From Acetivibrio cellulolyticus CD2 (GTDB taxonomy: Bacteria > Bacillota > Clostridia > Acetivibrionales > Acetivibrionaceae): a stretch of DNA of 64,000 nucleotides. This document shows positions 46,228 to 54,860 of this stretch, piece by piece; the stretch's first letter is position 1; every line of letters begins with the position of its first letter. The notes under the pieces were generated by a model. It worked only from the letters and a program-made list of their open reading frames with translations, was not told where the DNA came from and did not search any database. The stretch lies in assembly GCF_000179595.2 (NCBI RefSeq), contig NZ_JH556659.1:1231392-1295391 (forward strand), read 5' to 3'. Both the position numbers and the translations under genes were made by a program.

Positions 46228-47640
46228 ATGCGCAAAAGTAAAATGTCACTTATTATTATGGTGGTCTTTGTTATTTCAACATTTTTAGCCATCTGCGTTT
46301 CGGCACAGACAGTAGAGGCAGCAACGAATAAGCCTTATAGTAATGTGCAGTTTGAAGTAAAAAATGCTGGTGATAATAATTATGTAATGGAAGTAACATT
46401 CACGTTTCCAACGTCAGGTTATGAAGTAGAATATGATGACCAAGTAGCCTTAGCTGGTATGGTAAATCCTGACGGCTCAACTTCTATGTCCTTCAGGGCT
46501 TCTGTAAATGAGATTATTGAACCTTCGGGTGAATGCCTCCAGGTAGAAACAAAGGAAACAATAACTTATACCCTGGGTAAATTGTCGAAAGGAAAACACC
46601 TATTTATCTTGGGTTTCGATGATGGAACTGAGATTGGAAATTACACCATTGAAATTGACGCCTATGAAAAATATCTTCCAACTCCAGATCAGGTTGAGAT
46701 TAAGGTACAGCCGGACACATTTTCCTGGTCTGCTGGTAATCATTACAAAGCGTTGGTAAATTTAACTTTCCCGGATTCAGGTTATAGAGTAGATTATGAA
46801 GATGCACTAACTACATCAACAGTTGAAAATCCTGATGGATCGGATTATACATCCCATGTGGCTAATGCTAATATCACAAAATATACAGGTCCTTCATTGA
46901 CAGTAATAACGACTAAAACACTTGAATATGATTTAGGATATCTTCCTTTCAATAGCTTACAACAATTTGTATTTTATGTAGATGGACTGAAATACTATGT
47001 GCAATTTATATCTCCAAAAGTACTTCCTGTTACAGGCAGCACACAAACCACATCCAGTATACAAGCGGCAGAAAGTTATACTCTTGAATGGGTTGAATAC
47101 AATCCTCCGATGAATGATATGGAAGTAAAAATAGTAAATGATTCTGAAGCTAATTATATTGCCTATGTTGATATTGCTGTCAGGAACGAATCTGGGTATA
47201 GGATAACAACGGATGGTGAAGTTGCAGTATCGGCAGGAGTCAATCCGGACGGGTCAACATTAAAAACATTGCAGGCTTTAGCAACTGTTGAAATGTACGA
47301 TGGCCGTGTGACAGGTACGCAAACAATGAAGCAAGCCAAATTTGATTTAGGCAAATTGTCATCAGGGAAATATAGGTTTGTTTTTGCAGGTAAGGCATTT
47401 AATTTTGATGTAGAATCAGGAACTGTACTTCCAGGGTTATATGGAGATTTGAATAATGACAGTAACGTAAACTCTATTGACTTTGCAGTATTTAGAAAAT
47501 ACATGCTGGATGGAAACAGCGATGGAATATCTTTGAAATTTGCAGATCTCAATGGAGATGGAGTTGTAAACTCAATAGATTTTGCAAATTTGAGGCTTTA
47601 TTTACTTGGCAAAGTCAGTAAATTGCCCGTTAGTTTTTGA
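46228..47640 (+). CDS. Dockerin protein with three copies of an unnamed beta domain
   Basis: 470 residues: signal peptide (1-31), three ~110-residue repeats (about 36-146, 154-265, 297-402), and a C-terminal type I dockerin (about 410-465; DLNNDSNVNSIDF and DLNGDGVVNSIDF). Each repeat has a strand pattern around TFPxSGYxVxYxD, an NPDGS turn, and a closing LGxLxxGxxxFxF segment. A related single copy lies between dockerin and serpin in the 31626 protein. No catalytic residues are seen. It would attach to a scaffoldin as a cellulosome subunit; the job of the repeats is unknown. AGGGAGGAAAA precedes the ATG. Confidence 0.88.
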   Translation: MRKSKMSLIIMVVFVISTFLAICVSAQTVEAATNKPYSNVQFEVKNAGDNNYVMEVTFTFPTSGYEVEYDDQVALAGMVNPDGSTSMSFRASVNEIIEPSGECLQVETKETITYTLGKLSKGKHLFILGFDDGTEIGNYTIEIDAYEKYLPTPDQVEIKVQPDTFSWSAGNHYKALVNLTFPDSGYRVDYEDALTTSTVENPDGSDYTSHVANANITKYTGPSLTVITTKTLEYDLGYLPFNSLQQFVFYVDGLKYYVQFISPKVLPVTGSTQTTSSIQAAESYTLEWVEYNPPMNDMEVKIVNDSEANYIAYVDIAVRNESGYRITTDGEVAVSAGVNPDGSTLKTLQALATVEMYDGRVTGTQTMKQAKFDLGKLSSGKYRFVFAGKAFNFDVESGTVLPGLYGDLNNDSNVNSIDFAVFRKYMLDGNSDGISLKFADLNGDGVVNSIDFANLRLYLLGKVSKLPVSF

Positions 47641-47696
47641 TTAGGCATATTTGTTGCATAGAATTTTCAAAATAAGCATACAGATATGCTAATTAG

Positions 47697-47705
47697 TGGT
47701 ATAAT
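47697..47705 (+). promoter_or_regulatory. Extended -10 promoter for infC leader
   Basis: TG-G-TATAAT about 190 nt before infC, leaving a long 5' leader. Confidence 0.55.
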
Positions 47706-47798
47706 AAGATGATTACAAAAATAGGAAGTACTATTCGTTTTGATGATAGATTTGCTTATGGCTTAACTATAATTCAATTAATACTTAATTGTAACGAA

Positions 47799-47831
47799 GA
47801 GAGGATTACTTTTGTATCCACTCTTTTTTTT
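47799..47831 (+). terminator. Attenuator terminator in infC leader
   Basis: GAG-a-GGAT pairs with ATCC-a-CTC, followed by eight T, 65 nt before the infC start codon. Position between promoter and gene makes it a transcription attenuator candidate. Confidence 0.7.
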
Positions 47832-47895
47832 ATAATCCAAGGTGCATTAAAATTTGTTCCAATGTTAAAAATAAATATAAATGGAGGCGTTTTCT

Positions 47896-48414
47896 ATTAA
47901 AAAAAATGAGCTGCAAATGAATGATGAGATAAGGGATCGTGAGGTTCGACTTATTGACAATGATGGAGCTATGTTAGGCATTATGTCATCAATGGATGCA
48001 CAAAAAATTGCAATTACGAAAAACCTTGATCTTGTAAAAGTTGTGCCGAATGCAGCACCACCGGTATGTAAGATTATGGACTATGGTAAGAGTATGTTTG
48101 AACAGGCTAAAAAGGAGAAAGAAGCTAGAAAAAACCAAAAGGTGGTTTCGCTTAAAGAAGTAAGATTATCTGCTACGATTGAAGAACATGATTTTGACTT
48201 TAAAGTAAAAAATGCCTGTAAGTTTCTTCAAGATGGTGATAAAGTCAAAGTTAGTATTAGGTTTCGAGGTAGAGAGATGAAATATACAGTAACTGGGAAG
48301 GAAGTTCTGGAAAAGTTTGCTGAAGCAGTTAATGGTGTTGGGATAGTTGAAAAACAACCAAAGCTTGAGGGTAAAAGTATGATGATGATACTTAATCCTA
48401 ATAAGGAGAAATGA
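47896..48414 (+). CDS. infC: Translation initiation factor IF-3 (AUU start)
   Basis: About 172 residues: N-domain with NDEIRDREVRLID and APPVCKIMDYGK, C-domain with EVRLSATIEEHDFDFKVKNA and VSIRFRGREM. IF-3 checks the start codon on the 30S subunit. GGAGG at 47883-47887 is 8 nt before ATT 47896, while ATG 47881 overlaps that site; so initiation at AUU is most likely, the hallmark of infC autoregulation. rpmI and rplT, which usually follow, are absent. Confidence 0.93.
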   Translation: MKKNELQMNDEIRDREVRLIDNDGAMLGIMSSMDAQKIAITKNLDLVKVVPNAAPPVCKIMDYGKSMFEQAKKEKEARKNQKVVSLKEVRLSATIEEHDFDFKVKNACKFLQDGDKVKVSIRFRGREMKYTVTGKEVLEKFAEAVNGVGIVEKQPKLEGKSMMMILNPNKEK

Positions 48415-48530
48415 TATAGTTTGTTTGAGTGGAAAGAGCTTAAATATTAGAATTGGAGTTATTTGTATAGAAGAAATAGGTGAATTCTCCAATAGAAGAG
48501 TATGACAATTTTACTTTAACTTAAATATTT

Positions 48531-48560
48531 TTGTATAGATATGTAAAATTAGTATAGAAT
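48531..48560 (+). promoter_or_regulatory. Candidate promoter for cold-shock gene
   Basis: TTGTAT, 18 bp, TAGAAT. Upstream (48452-48493) an ATTGGAG/CTCCAAT stem lies after infC without a T-run. A ~100-nt leader would precede the cold-shock gene, as is usual for csp mRNAs. Confidence 0.4.
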
Positions 48561-48666
48561 AAGTTGAATATTGGACGCTTGTTCTTAACAAAATATATAT
48601 AGAATTGAGAATATAATATTTATTATATACCTAAATCTCAATGCATTTGAGGAGGTGCAGTACTGA

Positions 48667-48864
48667 ATGATTGGAAAAGTTAAATGGTTTAATGCTGAAA
48701 AAGGTTTTGGTTTTATTGAAAGAGAAGGCGGAGACGATGTGTTTGTGCACTTCTCTGCAATTCAATCGCAAGGTTACAAGTCACTGGATGAGGGGCAAAG
48801 AGTGGAGTTCGATCTGGAAAAAGGACAGCGTGGGCTACAGGCCACAAATGTAAGATTATCATAG
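48667..48864 (+). CDS. Cold-shock protein (CspA family)
   Basis: 65 residues. RNP1 KGFGFIE and RNP2 VFVHFSAI are intact in the single cold-shock domain, a nucleic acid chaperone. AGGAGGTG is 8 nt before the ATG. Ended by a terminator 35 nt downstream. Confidence 0.97.
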   Translation: MIGKVKWFNAEKGFGFIEREGGDDVFVHFSAIQSQGYKSLDEGQRVEFDLEKGQRGLQATNVRLS

Positions 48865-48898
48865 TTAAATAATACCAGAACGCACTAACACAAAGTTT

Positions 48899-48930
48899 TA
48901 AACACCACTGCGCTAGCGGTGGTGTTTTTT
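48899..48930 (+). terminator. Terminator after cold-shock gene
   Basis: AACACCAC, TGCGCTAGCG loop region, GTGGTG, TTTTTT. The following 210 nt before the next gene show nothing further. Confidence 0.9.
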
Positions 48931-49140
48931 AAGAAGTTATTTACTGAGTCAATTACCCAAGTTTCCAGTTGAATTAAATTTTATAAGATTGTATTATAAG
49001 GTTCTTTGAAATACAAGCTGCAATTTATGCTAATAAAACTTGATTTTATGATAATTCTGCCGATAAATACTGAGTAAGTAATTGATTTAAAACGTATTAT
49101 ACATTATTTGGATATTTGAATGTTTATATGACGGTTTAGA

Positions 49141-49485
49141 ATGAATACAAACAATTTAGAGTTAGTAAAGAGAGCGGTGAATGCACAAATGACTGAGATA
49201 GACATAAATAAATTCAAGGATGAACTTGAAAAAACCGAAGAGGGCTTCTACTTCAAAGAGATAAAAAGAGTTGTCAGCAAAAATGGGCAAAGAAAAGATG
49301 TTATGGGCAAAACACAGGATAGATTCAAATTTGATGTTATTATAGGACATGATGGGGGTTCCTTTTTAGTTGGTGCAGACGATAAAATTGGTTTACCTGA
49401 AAGTACCAAAATTTTTATGACAGAAACAAACTCGTTTGTTATAAAGAAAGATGATGGGATGATATTTCTTAATTCGAAGCTTTAA
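49141..49485 (+). CDS. Hypothetical protein
   Basis: 114 residues, no signal, membrane helix or Cys. It begins MNTNNLELVKRAVNAQMTEI and is mixed alpha/beta. No family recognised and no strong ribosome binding site (ACGGTTTAGA upstream), so expression is less sure. Located between the cold-shock gene and the sigI leader. Confidence 0.5.
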   Translation: MNTNNLELVKRAVNAQMTEIDINKFKDELEKTEEGFYFKEIKRVVSKNGQRKDVMGKTQDRFKFDVIIGHDGGSFLVGADDKIGLPESTKIFMTETNSFVIKKDDGMIFLNSKL

Positions 49486-49668
49486 TTATCATGATTTATA
49501 TAAAATATAATCTGTGATTTTCATGTGCCTGTTTGAAACAAATAAGGTTACGTGAAGATATCCCCAAAATTATTATTCAACTATTTTCAAAAAAATTTTC
49601 AAAAATTTTTTATATTACCGTCAAAAAAAGTTACTTGGTTTCGTATAACTATTATGTAAGAAAAGGGA

Positions 49669-49874
49669 TTGAGTTTAGAAGCTAAAACTCAATTTAAAAT
49701 CAGTGTAATAATATATAGATATAAGGTAACTCCCTTGAAAGTACCAAAAGCTCTCTATAGAAAGAAACTGCGAAGTTTAAAAAGCAGGAGAGCACGAAAA
49801 AGTATCAGTGAATAAAGGTAATTACTCACTATTTAACCCGAACACCTCTAACTCCCTAGGGTGTTCTTTTTTTT
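49669..49874 (+). promoter_or_regulatory. Structured leader with terminator upstream of sigI
   Basis: In order: TTGAGTTTAG/CTAAAACTCAA hairpin (49669-49692); GGTA/TACC (49725-49745); an outer stem GCTCTC/GAGAGC (49750-49793) enclosing CTGC/GCAG with a 12-nt purine-rich side bulge; then GAACACC/GGTGTTC followed by eight T (49840-49874). This resembles an aptamer plus expression-platform terminator, but no class is recognised. The preceding part of the gap (49486-49668) is AT-rich with repeated TTTTCAAAAA runs. Confidence 0.5.
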
Positions 49875-49939
49875 ACATAAACACCGACTTAAAAAAAAAT
49901 CTTACACGAACTATACTATAAAAGGGGAGTGATATGTGA

Positions 49940-50677
49940 GTGGACATGTGGATTTTGGGTGTGCATACACCCGAAAAGAGATCCTTTATCGATATATTGC
50001 ATAAAATTAAAAATGGGGATAAGCTCCTGAAAGATAGGTTTATTAGTGATTATAGGCCATTTATTATTAAATCCGTATCTAAGGTGCTTAATAATAAATT
50101 TATTGATATAGAAAATAGTGAAGAGTACAGTATTGGGCTGATTGCTTTTAATGAAGCTATTGAAAAGTATAATGAAGATAGGAAGTGCTCTTTTAAGAAA
50201 TTTTCATATCAGGTTATACAGCGAAGGCTGATTGATTACAGGAGAAAAAACCAGAAGAGTTCTGTAGTCTATCCATTTTCGTATTTCGAAGGGGACGAAA
50301 CATACGATTTTGAAGAAAAGTTTTTTAAGTCAGAGTATTCAGATCATGTATATAATTTTGAGATTCGTGAAGAGTTTTCTTCTTTTGTTAAGAAGATGGG
50401 CGATTTTGGAATATCAATGAATGATCTTGTGAACACTATGCCCAAACATAAAGATTCTAGAAAAACATGTGTTAAAATAGCTAAGCATATAGTTGAAGAC
50501 GAAAATTTATATGACAAGCTTACTATAAAAAAGACAATTCCATTTAAAAGCTTATCAAAATATATAGATGTAAGCCAACGAACTGTTGAACGAAATAGAA
50601 AATACATCATCGCATTGGTTCTAATTCTAAAGAGCGACTTGGATATAATAAAAAACTACATTAAACATCTGGAATAA
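49940..50677 (+). CDS. sigI: RNA polymerase sigma-I factor
   Basis: About 245 residues of the SigI family: region 2 (LKDRFISDYRPFIIKSVSKV, FKKFSYQVIQRRLIDYRRKN) and a C-terminal SigI-specific helix-turn-helix (ISQRTVERNRKYIIA-like, VSQRTVERNRKYII). In Clostridium thermocellum multiple SigI factors respond to polysaccharides via RsgI. GTG 49940 lies 10 nt after GGGGAG. The rsgI gene follows by 16 nt. A terminator-containing leader precedes it. Confidence 0.93.
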   Translation: MDMWILGVHTPEKRSFIDILHKIKNGDKLLKDRFISDYRPFIIKSVSKVLNNKFIDIENSEEYSIGLIAFNEAIEKYNEDRKCSFKKFSYQVIQRRLIDYRRKNQKSSVVYPFSYFEGDETYDFEEKFFKSEYSDHVYNFEIREEFSSFVKKMGDFGISMNDLVNTMPKHKDSRKTCVKIAKHIVEDENLYDKLTIKKTIPFKSLSKYIDVSQRTVERNRKYIIALVLILKSDLDIIKNYIKHLE

Positions 50678-50693
50678 GCGGGGGTGAAATGAA

Positions 50694-51914
50694 ATGGTGG
50701 AATATTTAGGGGTAGTAATTGAAGTTAAAGAGAATAAAGCTTTTGTAATGACAGATAGCTGTGAGGTTGTCTGTATTAGAAAACAACCGGGTATGTATGA
50801 AGGATTGGAAATAATATTTGAACCCTCAGAAATAGTAAATAAAACTAAAACAGCAGCAAAATATTCTGCAATAATAGGCAGTGTAGCAGCTGTTTTTATA
50901 GCTGTGCTGTTTTATATTAATATTTTCTATACAAATCAGATTTATGCTTATGTAGATATTGACATAAACACAAGCTGGGAGTTGGTGGTTGATAAAGAAA
51001 ACCGCGTAATAGATATAAAGTCTCATGACAAAAATTCTGAAACTATATTCGATGACCTGGACATAAAGAAAAAGCCATTGGAAGTTGCGCTGGTAGATAT
51101 GGTTCAAAAGCTTGATGAGAAGGGTATAATCGATTTGGATTCTGATAATAAAGTCTTAATTACAGCTTGTCTAGACGATAAGGACGGAGGAAGCATTGAT
51201 GAAAAAGGATTGAAAAATCTTCATATTTCTTATAACAAAATTAAAGACGAGCTTTCAAGTAGAAATATCGAGCCTTACTTTATGGAAATCAAATCAGATG
51301 ACAGGAAACTGGCGGCTGATAATAATTTGTCCATGGGCAGATATTCAGTTTTTAAAATTGGTAAAGAAAAGGGACTTGACTTGGATATTGAGAAGTTGAA
51401 ACAAAGTCAGATTGGAGAAATTGTTGAAAAGATAGATATTAAAGAGGAATTTGAAGATATAAACAAGGATACTGACAATATTTTAAATAACAATGAAAAT
51501 GCTTCTAATCAGAAAGCAGATGGAGATAAAGTTGACCAGGAAAACAAGAATGAGAATAGCAGCAATATAGTAGACGATGGAGGAAAAAACTTATCTATCG
51601 ATGGAATTAGTGATATCGATAACATTGAAGCTATTGAATCAGCAAATAAAGAAACTCAAAAGGTAATCGAAAGAATTCAGCAGCAAATAAATAGTGATGT
51701 AGTGTTTGAGACAGAAAAGGCAAACAAGGAAATATCCCAAATTAAAATAAATAGCAGTCTTAGCTATGAAGAAAAAACTAAAAGAATAAGGCAAGTTGAA
51801 AACGATTTAAAGTCCAGAATCGATGAAATAAAGAGGATTGGAAATGAGAAAGCTCAAATAGAATTAAACCAGCTTTACCAGAAATCGAATGATTTATTAC
51901 CGGAACAAAAATAA
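50694..51914 (+). CDS. rsgI: RsgI-like anti-sigma factor with coiled-coil ectodomain
   Basis: 406 residues: RsgI N-terminal domain (about 1-50, LGVVIEVKENKAFVMTD) that binds SigI, one membrane helix (about 62-82), a conserved middle domain (about 88-230, YAYVDIDINTSWELVVD), an Asp/Asn/Glu-rich linker, and a C-terminal Lys/Glu helical region (about 305-400). Known polysaccharide-sensing RsgI proteins end in a CBM or enzyme module; none is visible here, so the signal sensed is unclear. GGGGGTGAA precedes the ATG. Confidence 0.9.
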   Translation: MVEYLGVVIEVKENKAFVMTDSCEVVCIRKQPGMYEGLEIIFEPSEIVNKTKTAAKYSAIIGSVAAVFIAVLFYINIFYTNQIYAYVDIDINTSWELVVDKENRVIDIKSHDKNSETIFDDLDIKKKPLEVALVDMVQKLDEKGIIDLDSDNKVLITACLDDKDGGSIDEKGLKNLHISYNKIKDELSSRNIEPYFMEIKSDDRKLAADNNLSMGRYSVFKIGKEKGLDLDIEKLKQSQIGEIVEKIDIKEEFEDINKDTDNILNNNENASNQKADGDKVDQENKNENSSNIVDDGGKNLSIDGISDIDNIEAIESANKETQKVIERIQQQINSDVVFETEKANKEISQIKINSSLSYEEKTKRIRQVENDLKSRIDEIKRIGNEKAQIELNQLYQKSNDLLPEQK

Positions 51915-52028
51915 TGTGTATTATTTTTGTTAGACTAGTTTAATGGTAAATTAAATGTTATAATTGATTTTAAGTATTATTAGTTTTCGATATTATTTAT
52001 TTTTAGATGGGGCATTGGGGGGATTAGA

Positions 52029-53186
52029 GTGAAAAGACTTGGCGTTATAACAATCTTAATAGCAATTCTTATTAACACCATTGGTAGTAACGTTATGGCC
52101 AAGGATACTGAGAGAGAGTTTTCGCTATGCATGGCTGAAAAAGATCAAGCATATGGTCATATTGGTAAAAAGTCTATCCAAAGTACTGAAGAAACAAATC
52201 CTGAAACTATTCAATTGGATGATGAAGTTTCACCCGAAAATAACACATGTGATAAAGATGATAAACAATCGTACTGGTTATCTGTTCATAATACATATAA
52301 ACCTGAGGCAACGCCTTCATCTACTGGCCATAATTTAACAACTCGGACACATGCTTCTGCAGATATACAGCAAGAACAGATCCCTTGTAATAGTAATAGA
52401 CCCAAGATGTGGGCACAACCGTCTTCACAGGCACATATACCTGAGGTGACGCCATCTAATATTGCTTGTAGACCTGAGGCGGCGCCAACTTTTAGTGGGT
52501 GTGATTCCGGTGGATGGCAACATCATTCTTGGAACGAATATAAACCAGAAGCAACGCCATCCAAAATTGATTGTAAACCTATTACAACACCATTTTCTGG
52601 TGGATGTGATTCCAGTGGATGGCAATATCATTCCTGGAACGAATATAACCCAGAAGCAACACCTTCAAATAATGGATGTAATCCATTGGTACCACCTTCT
52701 AACACGCATAAGCCAGTAATCGCTTCAAGTGATAGAGAGAGACCAAGAGTATGGGTAACCCCACCTACTAATACATATAAGCAGGATCCACAAACTTATA
52801 ACAACGATAAGCCTAAGAATGGGTTTGTACAACAACCTAGTGAAATTGAAAGTCGCAATTTTGATAGTACGGTTTTGCTTACAAAACCAAATTCAAGTAA
52901 TGAACTTAGTTTGATAAACGCTGAACTTGAAAAGGCTAGGCAGAAGTTATCTGATATTAGGAATAAGGCACAGGGGCAAATTAACGCTGAGATAAAATCA
53001 ACACAGGAAAAGATAAATGAGATTGGTAATAGAAAGGATATAAATTCAAAACAAAAGGATTCAAAGATTAAGAAATTCAAAGATGAGCTTGAGCTAAAGG
53101 TAAAACAAATTGAGAAAGATGCAACAAAACAGGTAAAGGATGTTATTGAAAATCAAAATTCAAAAATTAGATCCATTCTTAATTAG
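52029..53186 (+). CDS. Secreted repeat protein with RsgI-like C-terminal helix region
   Basis: 385 residues: signal peptide (1-24), a low-complexity region with ATPS and Cys/Trp motifs including two 35-residue repeats (CDSxGWQxHSWNEYxPEATPS), and a C-terminal Lys/Glu helical region (about 295-385) resembling that of the preceding RsgI: an EIxxIxN segment, then KxxRIxxxxxxLxxxIxxI. No family recognised. A faint likeness to DUF1542 helical repeats exists. GGGGGGA precedes GTG 52029. Gene order makes it a third member of the sigI-rsgI unit. Confidence 0.75.
   Translation: MKRLGVITILIAILINTIGSNVMAKDTEREFSLCMAEKDQAYGHIGKKSIQSTEETNPETIQLDDEVSPENNTCDKDDKQSYWLSVHNTYKPEATPSSTGHNLTTRTHASADIQQEQIPCNSNRPKMWAQPSSQAHIPEVTPSNIACRPEAAPTFSGCDSGGWQHHSWNEYKPEATPSKIDCKPITTPFSGGCDSSGWQYHSWNEYNPEATPSNNGCNPLVPPSNTHKPVIASSDRERPRVWVTPPTNTYKQDPQTYNNDKPKNGFVQQPSEIESRNFDSTVLLTKPNSSNELSLINAELEKARQKLSDIRNKAQGQINAEIKSTQEKINEIGNRKDINSKQKDSKIKKFKDELELKVKQIEKDATKQVKDVIENQNSKIRSILN
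52494..52703 (+). repeat. Two ~105-bp direct repeats in the third sigI-cluster gene
   Basis: The start block GTGATTCC recurs 105 bp later (52501 and 52606), with GTGGATGGCAA and TGGAACGAATATAA repeated. Each unit encodes 35 residues. Confidence 0.85.
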
Positions 53187-53212
53187 AATGAAAACTTTAT
53201 AGTAAATAACTG

Positions 53213-53255
53213 ACGCCCCTATTTTAGAATTAAATCTCTAATAGGGGCGTTTTTA
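53213..53255 (+). terminator. Terminator after sigI cluster
   Basis: ACGCCCCTATT, 14-nt loop, AATAGGGGCGTTTTT. It also faces the convergent L,D-transpeptidase gene. Confidence 0.9.
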
Positions 53256-53294
53256 ATACTTTGAATGATTGGAAATTTGTAATATTAGAAAGTA

Positions 53295-54827
53295 CTAGTG
53301 AATAAAGACTGTTGTCTTTTCAGGGATATTGTTTGTGAACCACTCACTTTCTTCAACTGGCATTCTTATGCAGCCTGCTGAAGCTACTGTTCCAAGAGTG
53401 CCGTCATATAATTCTCCATCCTTTTTTACTTTTACTGAATGAAAGAAATATGACGAATAGAAGCCGACATAGTTTTTTACCCAGACACTTCCACCCGCAT
53501 GCATCCATTTTCCTCGGTTACTGCTAATAGAATATGTACCTTTTGGGGTTGGTGAAATGTTTTTACCTGAGGCACAGGGGATTTTTTTTTCAACTTCCCA
53601 TTTACCATCATTACGAGTAAAGATATTAATAAGCTGTTTCTTAAGATCTACCCAAATAAGATAATCGGTTGGACTGCTTAATTTGAAATAGTTGTTTACA
53701 AAATACTCGGATTCTGAATCGGTAAGTCTTTCTTTCGAAGGCTCAAATTTAGTATCTATAGATAGATATTCTCTTTTGGTCCACCCTGATATATTACCAC
53801 TTTTAACATAGTACCATTTATAGTCCTTATCTCTTACAATTTCCACCTTTCCTTTTGGAAGATTGGTATTAACCTTTCCACCTATAGAGTAATATAGCGG
53901 CGTACGGTCATTAATAGAGCCATAAACAAAATGCTCTGGGACTAACTCTTCAATATTTCTTTGTGGTTTTACTGAGAGATTATGGTGATAAATATGTACG
54001 GTTTTGGTATTTGCACCCCAGAATATTTTCATTCCCAAACCTTTAGATGCAGTTGACAGAGGAACATATATACGGTTATCTATATATTCTGTTTTAGTAT
54101 CAATATATGTTGCACTTCCGTTAACATTTAAGATCCGGCTGTCGGGGAAGAATTCCAAATCCACTTTATGCTGAGTGAGTAAATCAAAATCGACAGAATT
54201 AACATAGGTTTTGTTATCTATGACTTTAATATCTTTTAACTTAATAGGCTCTGAATTTGCATAATAGTATACGCTATTAGAAACACTCGTGGCTTCTTCG
54301 GTTGAGGATATGCTATCAATTTTAATTGTTTTATTGCTTGAATCAATAAAGGTTTCATAGCCAAATGTTTCTGCAATAAGACTCAGAGGCACAAAACTTA
54401 TACCGTTTTTTATAATAGCTGTGTATATAAGATCAGTTTTTCTCCCATTCATAAATGCTTGTTTTTTGCCTACTGCCAGATGAAGGTATTTGCCGGCTTT
54501 TTCAAGCATTATAGTCTGATCTTCTGAAATCCAATCGATATTTATTTTGAGTGCTTTTGCCAATTCCTTTATAGGCACTAAGACTGCATCTTCTGAAACG
54601 ATTGGTTCAGTTAATAAAGCACGGTCACTGACCATAACCTTATACGGCGCGTTTTTTTGATTTTCATCCTTGCCAAGGGGAATTTCTCCTGAGGATGACT
54701 CAATCACAACGCTGGAGTCTGCACTGTTCAATGCGTCTTCCAAATTATCTACCGACGCATAAACGATATTCAGAGGGGAAATCAACAAACAAAAAATAAG
54801 GGATGCTAGAGTTACAATTTTCTTCAT
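53295..54827 (-). CDS. Secreted L,D-transpeptidase with stalk domains
   Basis: 510 residues: signal peptide (1-25), copper-amine-oxidase-N-like stalk (about 60-160, LVPIKELAKALK and FVPLSLIAETFGYE), a further stalk (about 180-275), an SH3-like segment (about 290-345) and a YkuD catalytic domain (about 370-510) with HSVKV and the nucleophile Cys486 in SAGCIRMP. YkuD enzymes make 3-3 peptidoglycan crosslinks or attach proteins. ATG 54827 gives a good signal peptide; the open frame to 55130 codes for a non-membrane, low-complexity extension and has no ribosome binding site. GGAGG lies 28 nt upstream of the ATG with a hairpin between. Confidence 0.88.
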   Translation of the reverse strand: MKKIVTLASLIFCLLISPLNIVYASVDNLEDALNSADSSVVIESSSGEIPLGKDENQKNAPYKVMVSDRALLTEPIVSEDAVLVPIKELAKALKINIDWISEDQTIMLEKAGKYLHLAVGKKQAFMNGRKTDLIYTAIIKNGISFVPLSLIAETFGYETFIDSSNKTIKIDSISSTEEATSVSNSVYYYANSEPIKLKDIKVIDNKTYVNSVDFDLLTQHKVDLEFFPDSRILNVNGSATYIDTKTEYIDNRIYVPLSTASKGLGMKIFWGANTKTVHIYHHNLSVKPQRNIEELVPEHFVYGSINDRTPLYYSIGGKVNTNLPKGKVEIVRDKDYKWYYVKSGNISGWTKREYLSIDTKFEPSKERLTDSESEYFVNNYFKLSSPTDYLIWVDLKKQLINIFTRNDGKWEVEKKIPCASGKNISPTPKGTYSISSNRGKWMHAGGSVWVKNYVGFYSSYFFHSVKVKKDGELYDGTLGTVASAGCIRMPVEESEWFTNNIPEKTTVFIH

Positions 54828-54834
54828 GCAAATA

Positions 54835-54860
54835 AACAAGGCTATACCTTGTTGTCCTCC
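54835..54860 (-). promoter_or_regulatory. Hairpin between ribosome binding site and start codon
   Basis: On the minus strand GGAGG (54856-54860) is followed by AACAAGG, a 5-nt loop and CCTTGTT, then the ATG. With the stem folded, spacing from GGAGG to ATG falls from 28 to 9 nt. Confidence 0.5.

Noticed and set aside
47709-47900. 63-codon ORF across the infC leader, possible leader peptide
   Set aside because: It starts a few bases after the promoter with no ribosome binding site and runs through the terminator and into infC. Not convincing without data.
52081-52719. Alternate-frame ORFs within the third sigI-cluster gene
   Set aside because: Arise from the repeats in the real frame and lack starts with ribosome binding sites.
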